A DNA stretch of 64,000 bases from Setoptus koraiensis (lineage: Eukaryota > Arthropoda). Positions 24,153 to 33,070 of this stretch are shown here, in pieces. The notes beneath the pieces were generated by a model, which was given only the letters and a program-made list of their open reading frames with translations, did not search any database and was not told the DNA's origin. The stretch is from contig CM106585.1 in NCBI GenBank assembly GCA_048013815.1, forward strand, positions 15,686,001 through 15,750,000, given 5' to 3'. Positions within the stretch are counted from its first letter, which is position 1. Every line of letters begins with the position of its first letter. The position numbers were made by a program, and so were the translations under genes.

Positions 24153-25805
24153 ATGAATCCGATTGACATTGCTTGTGATTATGAATCGTTGAATGTGATT
24201 GTAAGAGATTTAGATGTTAAAATAGCCAATTTGGAGAAAAAAATCCAACCAAAACAACCAAACAATAAATCGTCGGCCCATGATCTCAAGAATTCCGGCA
24301 CCACCAGACACAACCATCATACTAATAATAACAATAATAACAATAATAACACTAATAACAATAACAACAATAATGGACACAACAGCAATTCCCGATTCAG
24401 CTCTCAATCCAATTTGGACAACCATGATGCCAATGATGCAACTAGCAGTGATGATAGCGCCGACGATGAACCAGTAGCAATAGTGCAACTACCCAAAAAG
24501 AACGATCCCAACTTTCAGCATCTTGATTCACTTAAGAAGATAAGAGCCAATATTGTGGCCTCGTTAGACACTCTAGATAAGCAAAAGAAGAGCGCACTCA
24601 AAATTACTCAGGTTGACACTATGAAGCGAAACGTAGACGATATCAACAAACTAAAGTGGCTGCTCACTGTTCAGGACACGCTTAAACATTTAAATGAGGA
24701 CGCTAAAAAGGAGCTGCTTACATGTCCTGAGCCTGCCGACTCCAACGCCGAGCCCGATGATAACCGAGACTCGGAAGCAGAGCCGGCACCGCCCAAGGAG
24801 CCACTTTTGACAGCTAAACAACTTGAGTTAATTGAAAAATCTATTCCCTTCATCTGTCCGTCGAGAATTGACTATGATGCAAAGTTTAGTGTTCAATTGG
24901 ACACATCAAGCAAATTCATTCAGCACTTGTCTGATGCAAAACGAAAAGAGGCCTTACCTGGTATTAATTTCAGAAACCTGAAGGAATTACTTAAGAAACT
25001 CTCCGATGCACCTTATTTTTCTGATCGTCAAAGACACCAAAAAACAAGAAACAACAGTCCAGAGCAAGGAAATAACACCAATGTCACAGTAGAAACGGCA
25101 GAAGCAAAGCAGGAAACACCACCACCACCGGCAACTAATGAAAAACCAGCTGATAAACCAGCCGAGCAAATACAAAACGAAGAAAGCAAACCTTGTGATG
25201 AACCAGTACCAAAAGATAGTAGTGACCATAGTGAAAAGGTCAACAGCAACTCGAATCAAGCTTTTGATATTAAAAAAATGCCAGAGATCCTCTCTGTTGA
25301 CGGGGACTCTCAATCTCCTAAGCCCGATCAAGCCAACGACAACATGCAAGGTGATCAAGCAAAGAATACCACTCGAGCTAGTCATGGGTACCCTCCAAGA
25401 AAGGTCTATGATAACTCCAGAGGTAGATCATCCAGGGGCGGTGGCTCTAGGTATAATGATCGTCGCAGAAACTATCACCAATATGAAAGAAAAGAATTCA
25501 CTCAAAGAGGCTCTGATGGCGCAGAAAGACTCGAGTATGGCAATCAAAATGCAAGACATCATCAATCCTCTCAACGATACAAACATTCTCAAAACAAAAA
25601 CATGGCTCATGCCGAGCACAACGGCACAGTTCCTACTGGCAATGGCAGCAACGGTACGACCATGGTTTATCCAAATATGCAGAACGATATCCATGATCCA
25701 GCCGTTATAGCTGCGTCCTTGTCCCATCCAAATGGTGGTGGCATCAGTTCTCCAATCAATGTTCATGCCATGCAAAATACTGCACATACAATCATGTATC
25801 ACTAA
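24153..25805 (+). CDS. Caprin: Caprin homologue (cytoplasmic RNP/translation regulator)
   Basis: An intronless frame of 550 aa from ATG 24153 (CAACCATGA context). The N-terminal half matches the Caprin homology region: a start helix IVRDLDVKIANLEKKI, then after a poly-Asn insert (about 60-85) the segments KLKWLLTVQDTLKHLNEDAK and LTAKQLELIEKSIPFICPS. These align in order with the Caprin 'REVLLIQDVLNQLG' and 'LSEEDLKLLDKLYPLVSP' blocks. The C-terminal half is disordered, with an RGG/RYN box near residues 420-455 (SRGRSSRGGGSRYNDRRR) typical of RNA binding. Caprins act in the cytoplasm with G3BP/FMRP-type partners in mRNP granules and translational control. The poly-Asn insert splits the homology region. 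Codon use is AT-rich, unlike the genes upstream. Confidence 0.75.
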   Translation: MNPIDIACDYESLNVIVRDLDVKIANLEKKIQPKQPNNKSSAHDLKNSGTTRHNHHTNNNNNNNNNTNNNNNNNGHNSNSRFSSQSNLDNHDANDATSSDDSADDEPVAIVQLPKKNDPNFQHLDSLKKIRANIVASLDTLDKQKKSALKITQVDTMKRNVDDINKLKWLLTVQDTLKHLNEDAKKELLTCPEPADSNAEPDDNRDSEAEPAPPKEPLLTAKQLELIEKSIPFICPSRIDYDAKFSVQLDTSSKFIQHLSDAKRKEALPGINFRNLKELLKKLSDAPYFSDRQRHQKTRNNSPEQGNNTNVTVETAEAKQETPPPPATNEKPADKPAEQIQNEESKPCDEPVPKDSSDHSEKVNSNSNQAFDIKKMPEILSVDGDSQSPKPDQANDNMQGDQAKNTTRASHGYPPRKVYDNSRGRSSRGGGSRYNDRRRNYHQYERKEFTQRGSDGAERLEYGNQNARHHQSSQRYKHSQNKNMAHAEHNGTVPTGNGSNGTTMVYPNMQNDIHDPAVIAASLSHPNGGGISSPINVHAMQNTAHTIMYH

Positions 25806-26420
25806 TTGAATCCACCTGATTATCATTCAGGTAGACCAGTGTGTGACATGTGGTCAAAAATCACACCTATATCTATAGTTTAGTATCCACAACTTCAACA
25901 TGAGGATGGCCATTCCAGTGACAACAGATACAGCAAAAAAAGACAACACAAAGGATATACAAAAACTAGCAAGATGTGACTACGACACATTACAATTTAA
26001 CCAAACTACACCTGGCCTTTCTAGCCATCCGGCTATTCCATTATTTGAGGCTTGTTTGCAAGTCCTGCAATCATAGTCTCATCATCAGTTATAAAAGCTT
26101 TTTCACCTAGTGAACAGATTGAAATTATTCCAAATTGAGCTCCCTGAAGTTGCTTTTTCCTACAGATTTTTATCATTTGTCCTAACGGGTCTGAGCAGTA
26201 GAATTTCCCTTTGTTGACACGTATCAGTGTCAGTGATCAACAGTTCCGGTTTCTTTTGTTGCTTGACCGCTCTTGTTTTTTACTTTGTATCATCATTATT
26301 CTATATCTCATAATATCCAGATTGGCGATTGTCGGGATTCGAAATAGCTTTTCATTCGAATCAAGTTAGTTGATTAGATACAATGTATCGAATGACGCGA
26401 AGTGACTGACGATGAGAATC
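25806..26420. other. Intergenic: Caprin 3' UTR and converging gene ends
   Basis: AT-rich sequence with no frame of note. Caprin (+) and the CHHC gene (-) are tail to tail here. Confidence 0.5.
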
Positions 26421-26429
26421 TTTTTTTTT
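26421..26429 (-). other. A9 run after CHHC gene 1 (possible poly-A remnant)
   Basis: On the minus strand nine A residues follow 18 nt after the AATAAA (26453-26448) that overlaps the stop codon. Homology with CHHC copy 2 ends exactly before this run (GTTGTTG / CTTGTTG). Confidence 0.5.
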
Positions 26430-26448
26430 CAACAAAACAATGAGAATT

Positions 26449-26967
26449 TTATTCTTCTACTTTCACTTTAACATCAATATGCCCTGGATCACTATCAGAG
26501 TAATCGGGCTTGGGCTCTCGTTTGACATTCTGCTCCTCCTCCTTAATATCATTCTCAGTTGCTTGCGAAGCGGCTGTTTCATCAGATTTATTTTCCGCTT
26601 CGAATCTTCTTCTAATATGCTCCAGATTACTTTGGATGGAGTTATGGTTCATAAGTTGCCTGATTATGGAGACAGATCCATCGTTTATCAAGGGTGTATT
26701 GAATCCAGATGGATCCTGAAGAATTGAGATGATGTTATTTTTAACTTCATCACAATGTCTTTCTATATGGTCATCCAAGAAGTCTTTTGGGATTATATGA
26801 TATTCACTATAAGGGCATCTCACCAAGCTCATTTCCTCCAAATTGTTCTCATGTTTCTTGATACATTGAGTGAGGTGTATGAAGAAATGTCTTCTAGCGA
26901 TGGACACTTTACAAATCGGGCAGTATTTTGTGCTATCACGTAGGTCTTTTCTTATCAATAGTGCCAT
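26449..26967 (-). CDS. CHHC zinc-finger protein, GTSF1/U11-48K-like, copy 1
   Basis: 172 aa starting MALLIRKDL at 26967; an upstream in-frame start at 26991 lacks similarity in copy 2. Finger 1 is C2HC (YCPICKVSIARRHFFIHLTQ then C). Finger 2 is CHHC (CPYSEYHIIPKDFLDDHIER then HC), close to the C-x5-H-x9-H pattern of the U11-48K/GTSF1/TRM13 family. The spacing between fingers is similar to that of GTSF1. The C-terminal third is acidic and disordered (DYSDSD, KVKVEE). GTSF1/Asterix proteins partner PIWI in nuclear transposon silencing, and U11-48K recognises minor 5' splice sites; which applies here is unknown. The gene is intronless, the stop overlaps AATAAA, and an A9 run follows. It lies head to head with IntS4, 444 bp apart. 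Confidence 0.62.
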   Translation of the reverse strand: MALLIRKDLRDSTKYCPICKVSIARRHFFIHLTQCIKKHENNLEEMSLVRCPYSEYHIIPKDFLDDHIERHCDEVKNNIISILQDPSGFNTPLINDGSVSIIRQLMNHNSIQSNLEHIRRRFEAENKSDETAASQATENDIKEEEQNVKREPKPDYSDSDPGHIDVKVKVEE

Positions 26968-27411
26968 TTTGATAATAAGTAGACTGGGCAACTTGTTGTC
27001 AGTTTATTCGAACGAAATTTCGATAAAAAATTAAACCGGAAAAGAACGGATAAAGAAAAAAGAGCGAAATCAACACAACAGAGCAAAGGAAACGATTGCA
27101 TCAGGTCGAGATTTCAGGGAAATCGTGCAATCGCAAGTTGGCCCATCCGATTACTTATTTCGCAAGCTAATATGAGTAATTTTATGTATTTAGTCATTGG
27201 ATGAAGCATTGGGATTGCAAGTCGGATACATTCAATCACTGTTCAATTATGAGGCACAAACGATTTCGTCACTTATTTTTTTGAAAATTTTTTCGTTTGA
27301 ATTAGGCGCTTCGAAAGGCGGCCAAATGTCCATCGGAGTCCGCAAATGAATTCACGAACGCGTGTTGTCCATTCTTATTCTGACTATTTATTTTGAACCT
27401 CAATCTGCGAA
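26968..27411. promoter_or_regulatory. Shared upstream region between CHHC gene 1 (-) and IntS4 (+)
   Basis: The two start codons are 444 bp apart and divergent. The interval has no frame and no clear TATA box, and is consistent with a bidirectional promoter. That function is inferred from layout. Confidence 0.4.
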
Positions 27412-30120
27412 ATGGCTACCATGAAAGTGGAACTTTTAAAGACTACAGATAAGGTAATCAGAGAATTAAGTGGAAGCAACGAATTAGATGTCATACGAGA
27501 ATGCCTGAGAACACTGGCAGAGCTTGCACCAGTAAATGTTGTTGTAATAGGATCATCGAAGGACACCGCTCAATCGTCCAAGTTTAACCAGAACGACAGC
27601 AACATACATGCAAGCTGTTTGAGCATAATAAAGCTCATCAGAAATTTCAGTCATCATCACGACCCCAGGATTAGGACGTCCGCATTGTTGTCATTTTTGA
27701 GGCTCAATGACAGAGGAGTTAATCTGGATATTAGTTTGTACAGTGAATTTTGTGAAGCACTAAATGATGATTACGAGAGGTGTCGGTTGATGGCATGTAG
27801 ACTATTGGTGGCCATTAGCAAACTCTACAAGGATTGTTTGGTGTTCGTTAGCCAAACTGATGAGCAAGTCCGGCTTGAGGATGACGCCTTCTCCAAGATC
27901 TGCACTATGATGACAGATCCGTCCGTAGAAGTCAGAACTGAGGCCGCCAGGCTTTTGGCAGAAATGAAAACAGTGAGCCCAACTTTCTTGCATCAAACCC
28001 TCGACAAGAAGTTGATGTCGAATTTGAGAAAAAAGAAATCTGCCCACGAGAGAGGCCGCGAAGCTGCTGAAGCGGGAGAATGGTCAACAGGTCAAAAATG
28101 GGCCGATGATGCGCCAAAAGAGTTCATCTGCCCCGATACGGTAAATCTAGTTAATATTGGTTCTTGTGGAGCATTTGTACACGGCCTTGAGGACGAATTG
28201 TCTGACGTGCGAATGGCCTCATTGGAGTCGCTTTGTCAGCTCGCTCAAAATCATGCCTCGTTTGCCGAACAATCCATGGATTTTATTGTGGACATGTTCA
28301 ATGACGAAATAGAAGAGATAAGACTCAAAGCAATACAATGTTTAACTTTGATCAATCGGCACAATATATCTCTACGGCACGACCAAGTTGAGATAATACT
28401 GTCCGTTCTAGAAGACTTTTCCATGGACATAAGAGAGGCACTGCATGATATGCTGGCCAGTAGCCGACTCTCATCTGCCCAAGCTCTTCAGTCATGTATA
28501 GACAGTCTCTCATCTAGCCTTAAAAAGTATCCCCAGGATAGAATATCAGTCTTCAGATGTTTCCAGAACCTTGGTTTAAACAATGCATTATATGTACAAT
28601 CTATCGTCAATGAATTACTCGCCGTACATCCCTACCTAAATCTACCAGAGCAATCACTAGATGATCAAAATTATATTGCCTCACTTATATTAGTTTTTAA
28701 TGCCGCCTCAAAATGTTCCGCAATCTTGGATCTACTGGAATCTCATACATTGCAGCACTACACTTACTTATGTGACACCCAACCAAATTTCGTACCAAAT
28801 TTATTGACATCACAAAAACTGAGTGGCGGTAGCGGATTTGTCAGGACTGTCATGTGCCGTTCAGAATCGCAATCGGATACCTCATTTGAATTTTTTATTA
28901 GTTTGTTCGGCAGACTCAGGAAGGCACTTAAATCTGAAGCAATCAAAGGTTTGAATAGCGAAAATCTCTCCGATCTTGATCCCAATATTATCAGATACGA
29001 AGATGAAAAGATGATTGTTCGACACCTGACTCATCATGAGGCACTAGTTCAAGACTCACTCATGGATATGACCTCGCAAGATCTCGATAGATTCGGCCAG
29101 ATAGAACCAGATTTTAGAGCTGCAACTAAATTTTTTAAAGATTTTATTCAATGTTTATTGATCTTAAGAAAGTTACTAAGTCAGGTCGATTGGATCAACA
29201 CTTTCCTTCCATCGCGCTCCCAATCATCCATATTCACATCAAGTTTACAAAATTTGTTAAATTTAACTTTTTCGTTGGTACACAAATTCCATAAGTTGAG
29301 CAGTATCCAAAAGTGTTGTATTCAGCAGATCAGAATCAAAGCATTAGCGATACAGCTGATTGCAATCATAAATAGTAGCAACGCTTCTGCACTAGACCTA
29401 TGTGAGAGTTTTCTCGAAGAAATCGAAACTTTAAAGGCCTACCTAAGTCAGGAACCAAATTTGGAACATGAAGCTCTGGACAGTTTGACTCATGCCATTT
29501 TGGAAGAACTCAGTACATTAGAGCAACCGAAACCCGGAACAGTTGCTCGAGCTTTGCAACCACTCCTCCTCACCGGTCCACTAGTTTTGGAACAAGTAAA
29601 CGAATCATTACTTGTATTGACAGATTTAAAGAATATTGGCAATTTGAGATCCCTCGTGACCTCGTCTGCCACCATACACGAGCCTGTTGAACGTAACGAT
29701 TCTGCATACAAGTTCACCGCTGGGCTTGTCTTGGCACTACCATTAGATGCAATAATAGAGAATATAGTGGATAAAGGAGATGTTCGTATAAAAGTGGTTT
29801 ATCCAAACAGACAAGCTCAGATAGTTGTGCCCGTCTCGACACATTTTCGTTTATTGTCCCAAAATGAACATTGTTGTACTAGCACATACAGACTGTATTC
29901 ATCTGTGAACATTTGCCACACAAACTGGACAGAGGCAAGCCAGATCGAGTTGAGCTTGATTCTGGACTATAGAGATAACCAATCGAGTGCAATAGATCTG
30001 GCTCTTCACGCCATCAACAAAACTTCTGGTGCATATAAATGTTGCTCGGAGGAAAGTCAAACTATAGAGCTATCCCAACCTATAAGACTGAAAGTCAAGC
30101 CACAAAACATTCGTTGGTGA
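27412..30120 (+). CDS. IntS4: Integrator complex subunit 4
   Basis: An intronless frame of 902 aa, starting MATMKVELLK. It consists of HEAT-type repeats followed by a C-terminal beta-rich domain. Diagnostic segments in order are DPRIRTSALLSFLRLNDRG, RLEDDAFSKICTMMTDPSVE, FLHQTLDKKLMSNLRKKKSA, KWADDAPKE, GSCGAFVHGLEDELSDVRM, VDMFNDEIEEIRLKAI and DIREALHDML. Each matches INTS4. The C-terminus keeps TAGLVLALPLDAIIENI and the VVYPNRQAQIVVP strand. INTS4 is part of the INTS4-9-11 cleavage module that processes snRNA 3' ends and terminates transcription in the nucleus. It is slightly shorter than the vertebrate protein, with the difference mainly at the N-terminus. Having no intron in 2.7 kb is notable. 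Confidence 0.93.
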   Translation: MATMKVELLKTTDKVIRELSGSNELDVIRECLRTLAELAPVNVVVIGSSKDTAQSSKFNQNDSNIHASCLSIIKLIRNFSHHHDPRIRTSALLSFLRLNDRGVNLDISLYSEFCEALNDDYERCRLMACRLLVAISKLYKDCLVFVSQTDEQVRLEDDAFSKICTMMTDPSVEVRTEAARLLAEMKTVSPTFLHQTLDKKLMSNLRKKKSAHERGREAAEAGEWSTGQKWADDAPKEFICPDTVNLVNIGSCGAFVHGLEDELSDVRMASLESLCQLAQNHASFAEQSMDFIVDMFNDEIEEIRLKAIQCLTLINRHNISLRHDQVEIILSVLEDFSMDIREALHDMLASSRLSSAQALQSCIDSLSSSLKKYPQDRISVFRCFQNLGLNNALYVQSIVNELLAVHPYLNLPEQSLDDQNYIASLILVFNAASKCSAILDLLESHTLQHYTYLCDTQPNFVPNLLTSQKLSGGSGFVRTVMCRSESQSDTSFEFFISLFGRLRKALKSEAIKGLNSENLSDLDPNIIRYEDEKMIVRHLTHHEALVQDSLMDMTSQDLDRFGQIEPDFRAATKFFKDFIQCLLILRKLLSQVDWINTFLPSRSQSSIFTSSLQNLLNLTFSLVHKFHKLSSIQKCCIQQIRIKALAIQLIAIINSSNASALDLCESFLEEIETLKAYLSQEPNLEHEALDSLTHAILEELSTLEQPKPGTVARALQPLLLTGPLVLEQVNESLLVLTDLKNIGNLRSLVTSSATIHEPVERNDSAYKFTAGLVLALPLDAIIENIVDKGDVRIKVVYPNRQAQIVVPVSTHFRLLSQNEHCCTSTYRLYSSVNICHTNWTEASQIELSLILDYRDNQSSAIDLALHAINKTSGAYKCCSEESQTIELSQPIRLKVKPQNIRW

Positions 30121-30262
30121 TATCACAGCCACGTCAACAGCTCACAGCCACGTCAACCAATGAGTCGGCGGTTAATTAATTAAGTTAACAGCACTACTCT
30201 GGCGTTCACCTATATAATAAGGGACAGAGCGGTTAAACTTTGCCAAGCTGCTTAGCAAAAAA

Positions 30263-30742
30263 ATGGTTCGCTTGATAGACCAGGTGGACGCAAAGTATGA
30301 ATTTTTCGCTCGAAAGTTTAATTCTGATATAAACTCAACTTCTAATGTACTGTCTAATAAAGTGATCTATTGGATTCTAAACTTGAATACGATCTTAACA
30401 ACAACAATAATGCAACAGACGATAGTTTGAAATTGATATCCCCCAGCAATCTCAGCTCGTGATTACACTCAAAGGTGAGGCTCGCAATTAATAGAAATGC
30501 TCAAAATTAGGACGTCTGGAGATGATTGAAGCAATATTGGAGGCTCAATTAGTGTGGTGCACACGCGAATGGGCTTACAATAAGCAGACCTGAATTACGA
30601 CAAATTGCGTCCCAATGAAAGCGGCTTATATTTTAAAATCTGTATCACTGATTTCAGTTTTATTGACCGTCTAGATAGACTTCAACTTAATGAGCATGCT
30701 CAGAAGAAAAATGGTTACGTCAATCGATTTCAAGTCTTGTAG
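30263..30742 (+). pseudogene. Broken reading frame A downstream of IntS4
   Basis: From ATG 30263 (MVRLIDQVDAKYEFFARKF) protein-like text continues through successive frames: 30364-30428 (DLLDSKLEYDLNNNNN), 30429-30487 (EIDIPQQSQLVITLKGEARN), 30510-30590 (GRLEMIEAILEAQLVWCT) and 30587-30742 (RPNESGLYFKICITDFSF, then LNEHAQKKNGYVNRFQVL and a stop). The sequence thus looks like one decayed single-exon gene with several frameshifts or stops. I do not recognise the product. A TATA-like TATATAATAA lies at 30211. Chance is possible for the shorter pieces. Confidence 0.4.
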
Positions 30743-30840
30743 GTGTATCAGCATTTATTTAAAAGTTACATCAGTGTTGACTCACAAGAATCTCCTACAA
30801 GCAGTCAAAGGTGCCAATGAATCCGGCCGATCAAACAGGG

Positions 30841-30849
30841 TATAAATAG
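30841..30849 (+). promoter_or_regulatory. TATA-box-like TATAAATAG
   Basis: A canonical TATAAATAG lies 31 bp upstream of ATG 30872, which heads broken frame B. Confidence 0.4.
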
Positions 30850-30871
30850 AGCTGCTTGGGAGAAATTCAGA

Positions 30872-31443
30872 ATGTCGAACGTTCAACAGTTGAACAGCGA
30901 GCAACAAGTGCCGTGGGAACAAATAAAATTGGTGCCAATTAATGCACAATTTGGATTAATTTTAACTCCGACACGAGTTTGCATTAGGATAGGACAAGAG
31001 AACGGAGAAGAGCACACCATAAAAACGTGATAAAAATGAACTGGCCTTCAAGTTTATCATCAACAGTCTTTCTCCGGGTTCTCATAATATCATCTTATAT
31101 CCAATGATGCTGTTTTTCGCTTGATATGATAACGACAGCATATCAAGTGCGATGATGACCCTCCTCAATTGACGTCCCCTCAGCAGCGACGATTTCCCCC
31201 CGAGTAATCTCGACCACTCCGCTCAATAATAGATGCTGCGGCCATCAAGCTCCTACGAATGAAACGCCGGATCTAGAAAGAATATACAATTTTTCCGTCC
31301 CATTTAGAAAAATTAGCAATCTCGGCATCTCATTGAAACAAAACATCTCATTATGGAACCAGCCGGAATCATATTCTGATGAAACCTGCATAATCCGCCC
31401 AAACCCAATTAATCCTGTAATCGATCCTAATTATCCTAATTAA
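30872..31443 (+). pseudogene. Broken reading frame B downstream of IntS4
   Basis: The first piece is 30872-31030, 52 aa: MSNVQQLNSEQQVPWEQIKL, later LTPTRVCIRIGQENGEEH. One frame over, 31035-31124 reads NELAFKFIINSLSPGSHNII. A third frame, 31159-31443, is open for 94 codons and contains PTNETPDLERIYNFSVPFRK and ISLWNQPESYSDETC. The order and composition suggest one original protein of about 185 aa interrupted twice. The product is unrecognised. Unannotated introns seem unlikely because no GT-AG pair bridges the breaks. Confidence 0.4.
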
Positions 31444-31505
31444 TAGGTCCAGCAATAGTTAAAATTGTCCTATGACCTGTCTTCGGCACCAGGAAATTCA
31501 ATTGG

Positions 31506-31601
31506 GTTGGGACGGTCCTGGCCCTATTCCATCAGAGGGTTCCCAAGCTAAAAGTTGGGACGGTCCTGGCCCTATTCCATCAGTGGGTTCCAAAGCTAAA
31601 A
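31506..31601. repeat. 48-bp tandem duplication
   Basis: Units 31506-31553 and 31554-31601 both read GTTGGGACGGTCCTGGCCCT onward, with three differences. Confidence 0.95.
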
Positions 31602-32433
31602 TGCAGTGATAAAATTATTATTATTAATATTTTAAATCAAATATCTAATTGTTTAATAAATTGTTATCACTGAGTGAGTTGATTAAAAATAGAGCAACGA
31701 TGCTGATGAGTAGTCATAAATGACAGTCTTAAATTAGAACATTTTTTATTTTTATTACCTAATTATATTTTGTTGTCATTGTTGTAACACTAATACATCT
31801 ACAAATTGACATTCTGTTTTAAGATTTTGCTAACTTTCATCTGTGATTGTATATAATTGCCAGCTGAATAATTGACCATACTCATGCCACTTTTAATTAA
31901 CGCTAATACATCAAATGTATAGAACTAGTTGTTGAGTTGTTGTTTTTAAATTGTTGTTTGTAATGTCACCAAATCAACACAATACTATAAACAGTATTAC
32001 TATAAATCTTTTTCCTTTTTGCATATAGACGATCAGCTTGAGCAAAGCCGTCGCCATCTGGCCGGCGAGGCACCGAGACGACGACTATCAGCGACTACAC
32101 TTTAGTTGTTGGGCTTTTATACTCGCCATGCCATGTTACCGACAGATAAGCGATTAGTATTTGGTTGTTACATAATAGCGACAGCAACAAACTAGTGATG
32201 TGTTGTCGTTGTTGATAAGGTGATCTTATGTATAATGTGAAATATTAGGAATTGTATGACGATGCCATGGTATGATTGGTAGCCCACCGTTCTGATTCAT
32301 TGCCTTCTGAAATTGCTTCTGAATGATGATCTGAATACACTTAACTAGTTGCTGCCTTGCTGTAACTGGCTTACTTTAAACAAGTAAAGTAATAATAATT
32401 GGTGGTGGTGTGTAAGTGTGTTTCTGGGTGTGA

Positions 32434-32521
<88 letters not shown>

Positions 32522-33070
32522 AGTTCAAATCTCTCTTTCTCTAATTAGTTCTAATTAGTGTTGTTTGTCACTATTACATAGGCTCAAAAATTACATATAA
32601 ATATGATTTATTTTCACATGCTAAAACGACTAGTATTACTATTACTGTTGTTGCGGGTAATGAAAGGTGGTAACCAGGTGACAATAGAGTCTCTGTCTCG
32701 CTGTCTCTTTGTAGGTTCACAACGGTCAGCCTGTAAACATACATAAATGTCTTTATATGTATAAATATAAATCCGATAGATCGAGTAGACGGCTAAAGTT
32801 TGTAACGGGGCCGATTTGAGTTTGTTTGTAACCTTTCGTTGTTTGCTCGAATGAGGATAGACAGAGACAGGGTGTGTTGTTGGTGTTGATATTGGTGTAA
32901 CTTGTTACTACAATATTATTGATGTCTGTATTGACAGATTATTGCCACTGGTGTTGTTGTTGTTGTTGTTGTTGTTGTTGTCGTTGTAGTTGGTTGCGTC
33001 GTGTAAAATGAATCATTCAAGTTGGGCCCAAGTAGACAACATCTATTCTATGTGGAAATCATCATCATAA
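31602..33070. other. Intergenic AT-rich region
   Basis: No supported gene. It contains a long TG microsatellite (32438-32517) and GTT repeats (32950-32980). A TTTATT at 32607-32612 reads AATAAA on the minus strand and may serve the Ly6-family gene. Confidence 0.5.
32438..32517. repeat. TG dinucleotide microsatellite
   Basis: About 40 uninterrupted GT units, preceded by degenerate GTGAGTGAGTG. Confidence 0.97.
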
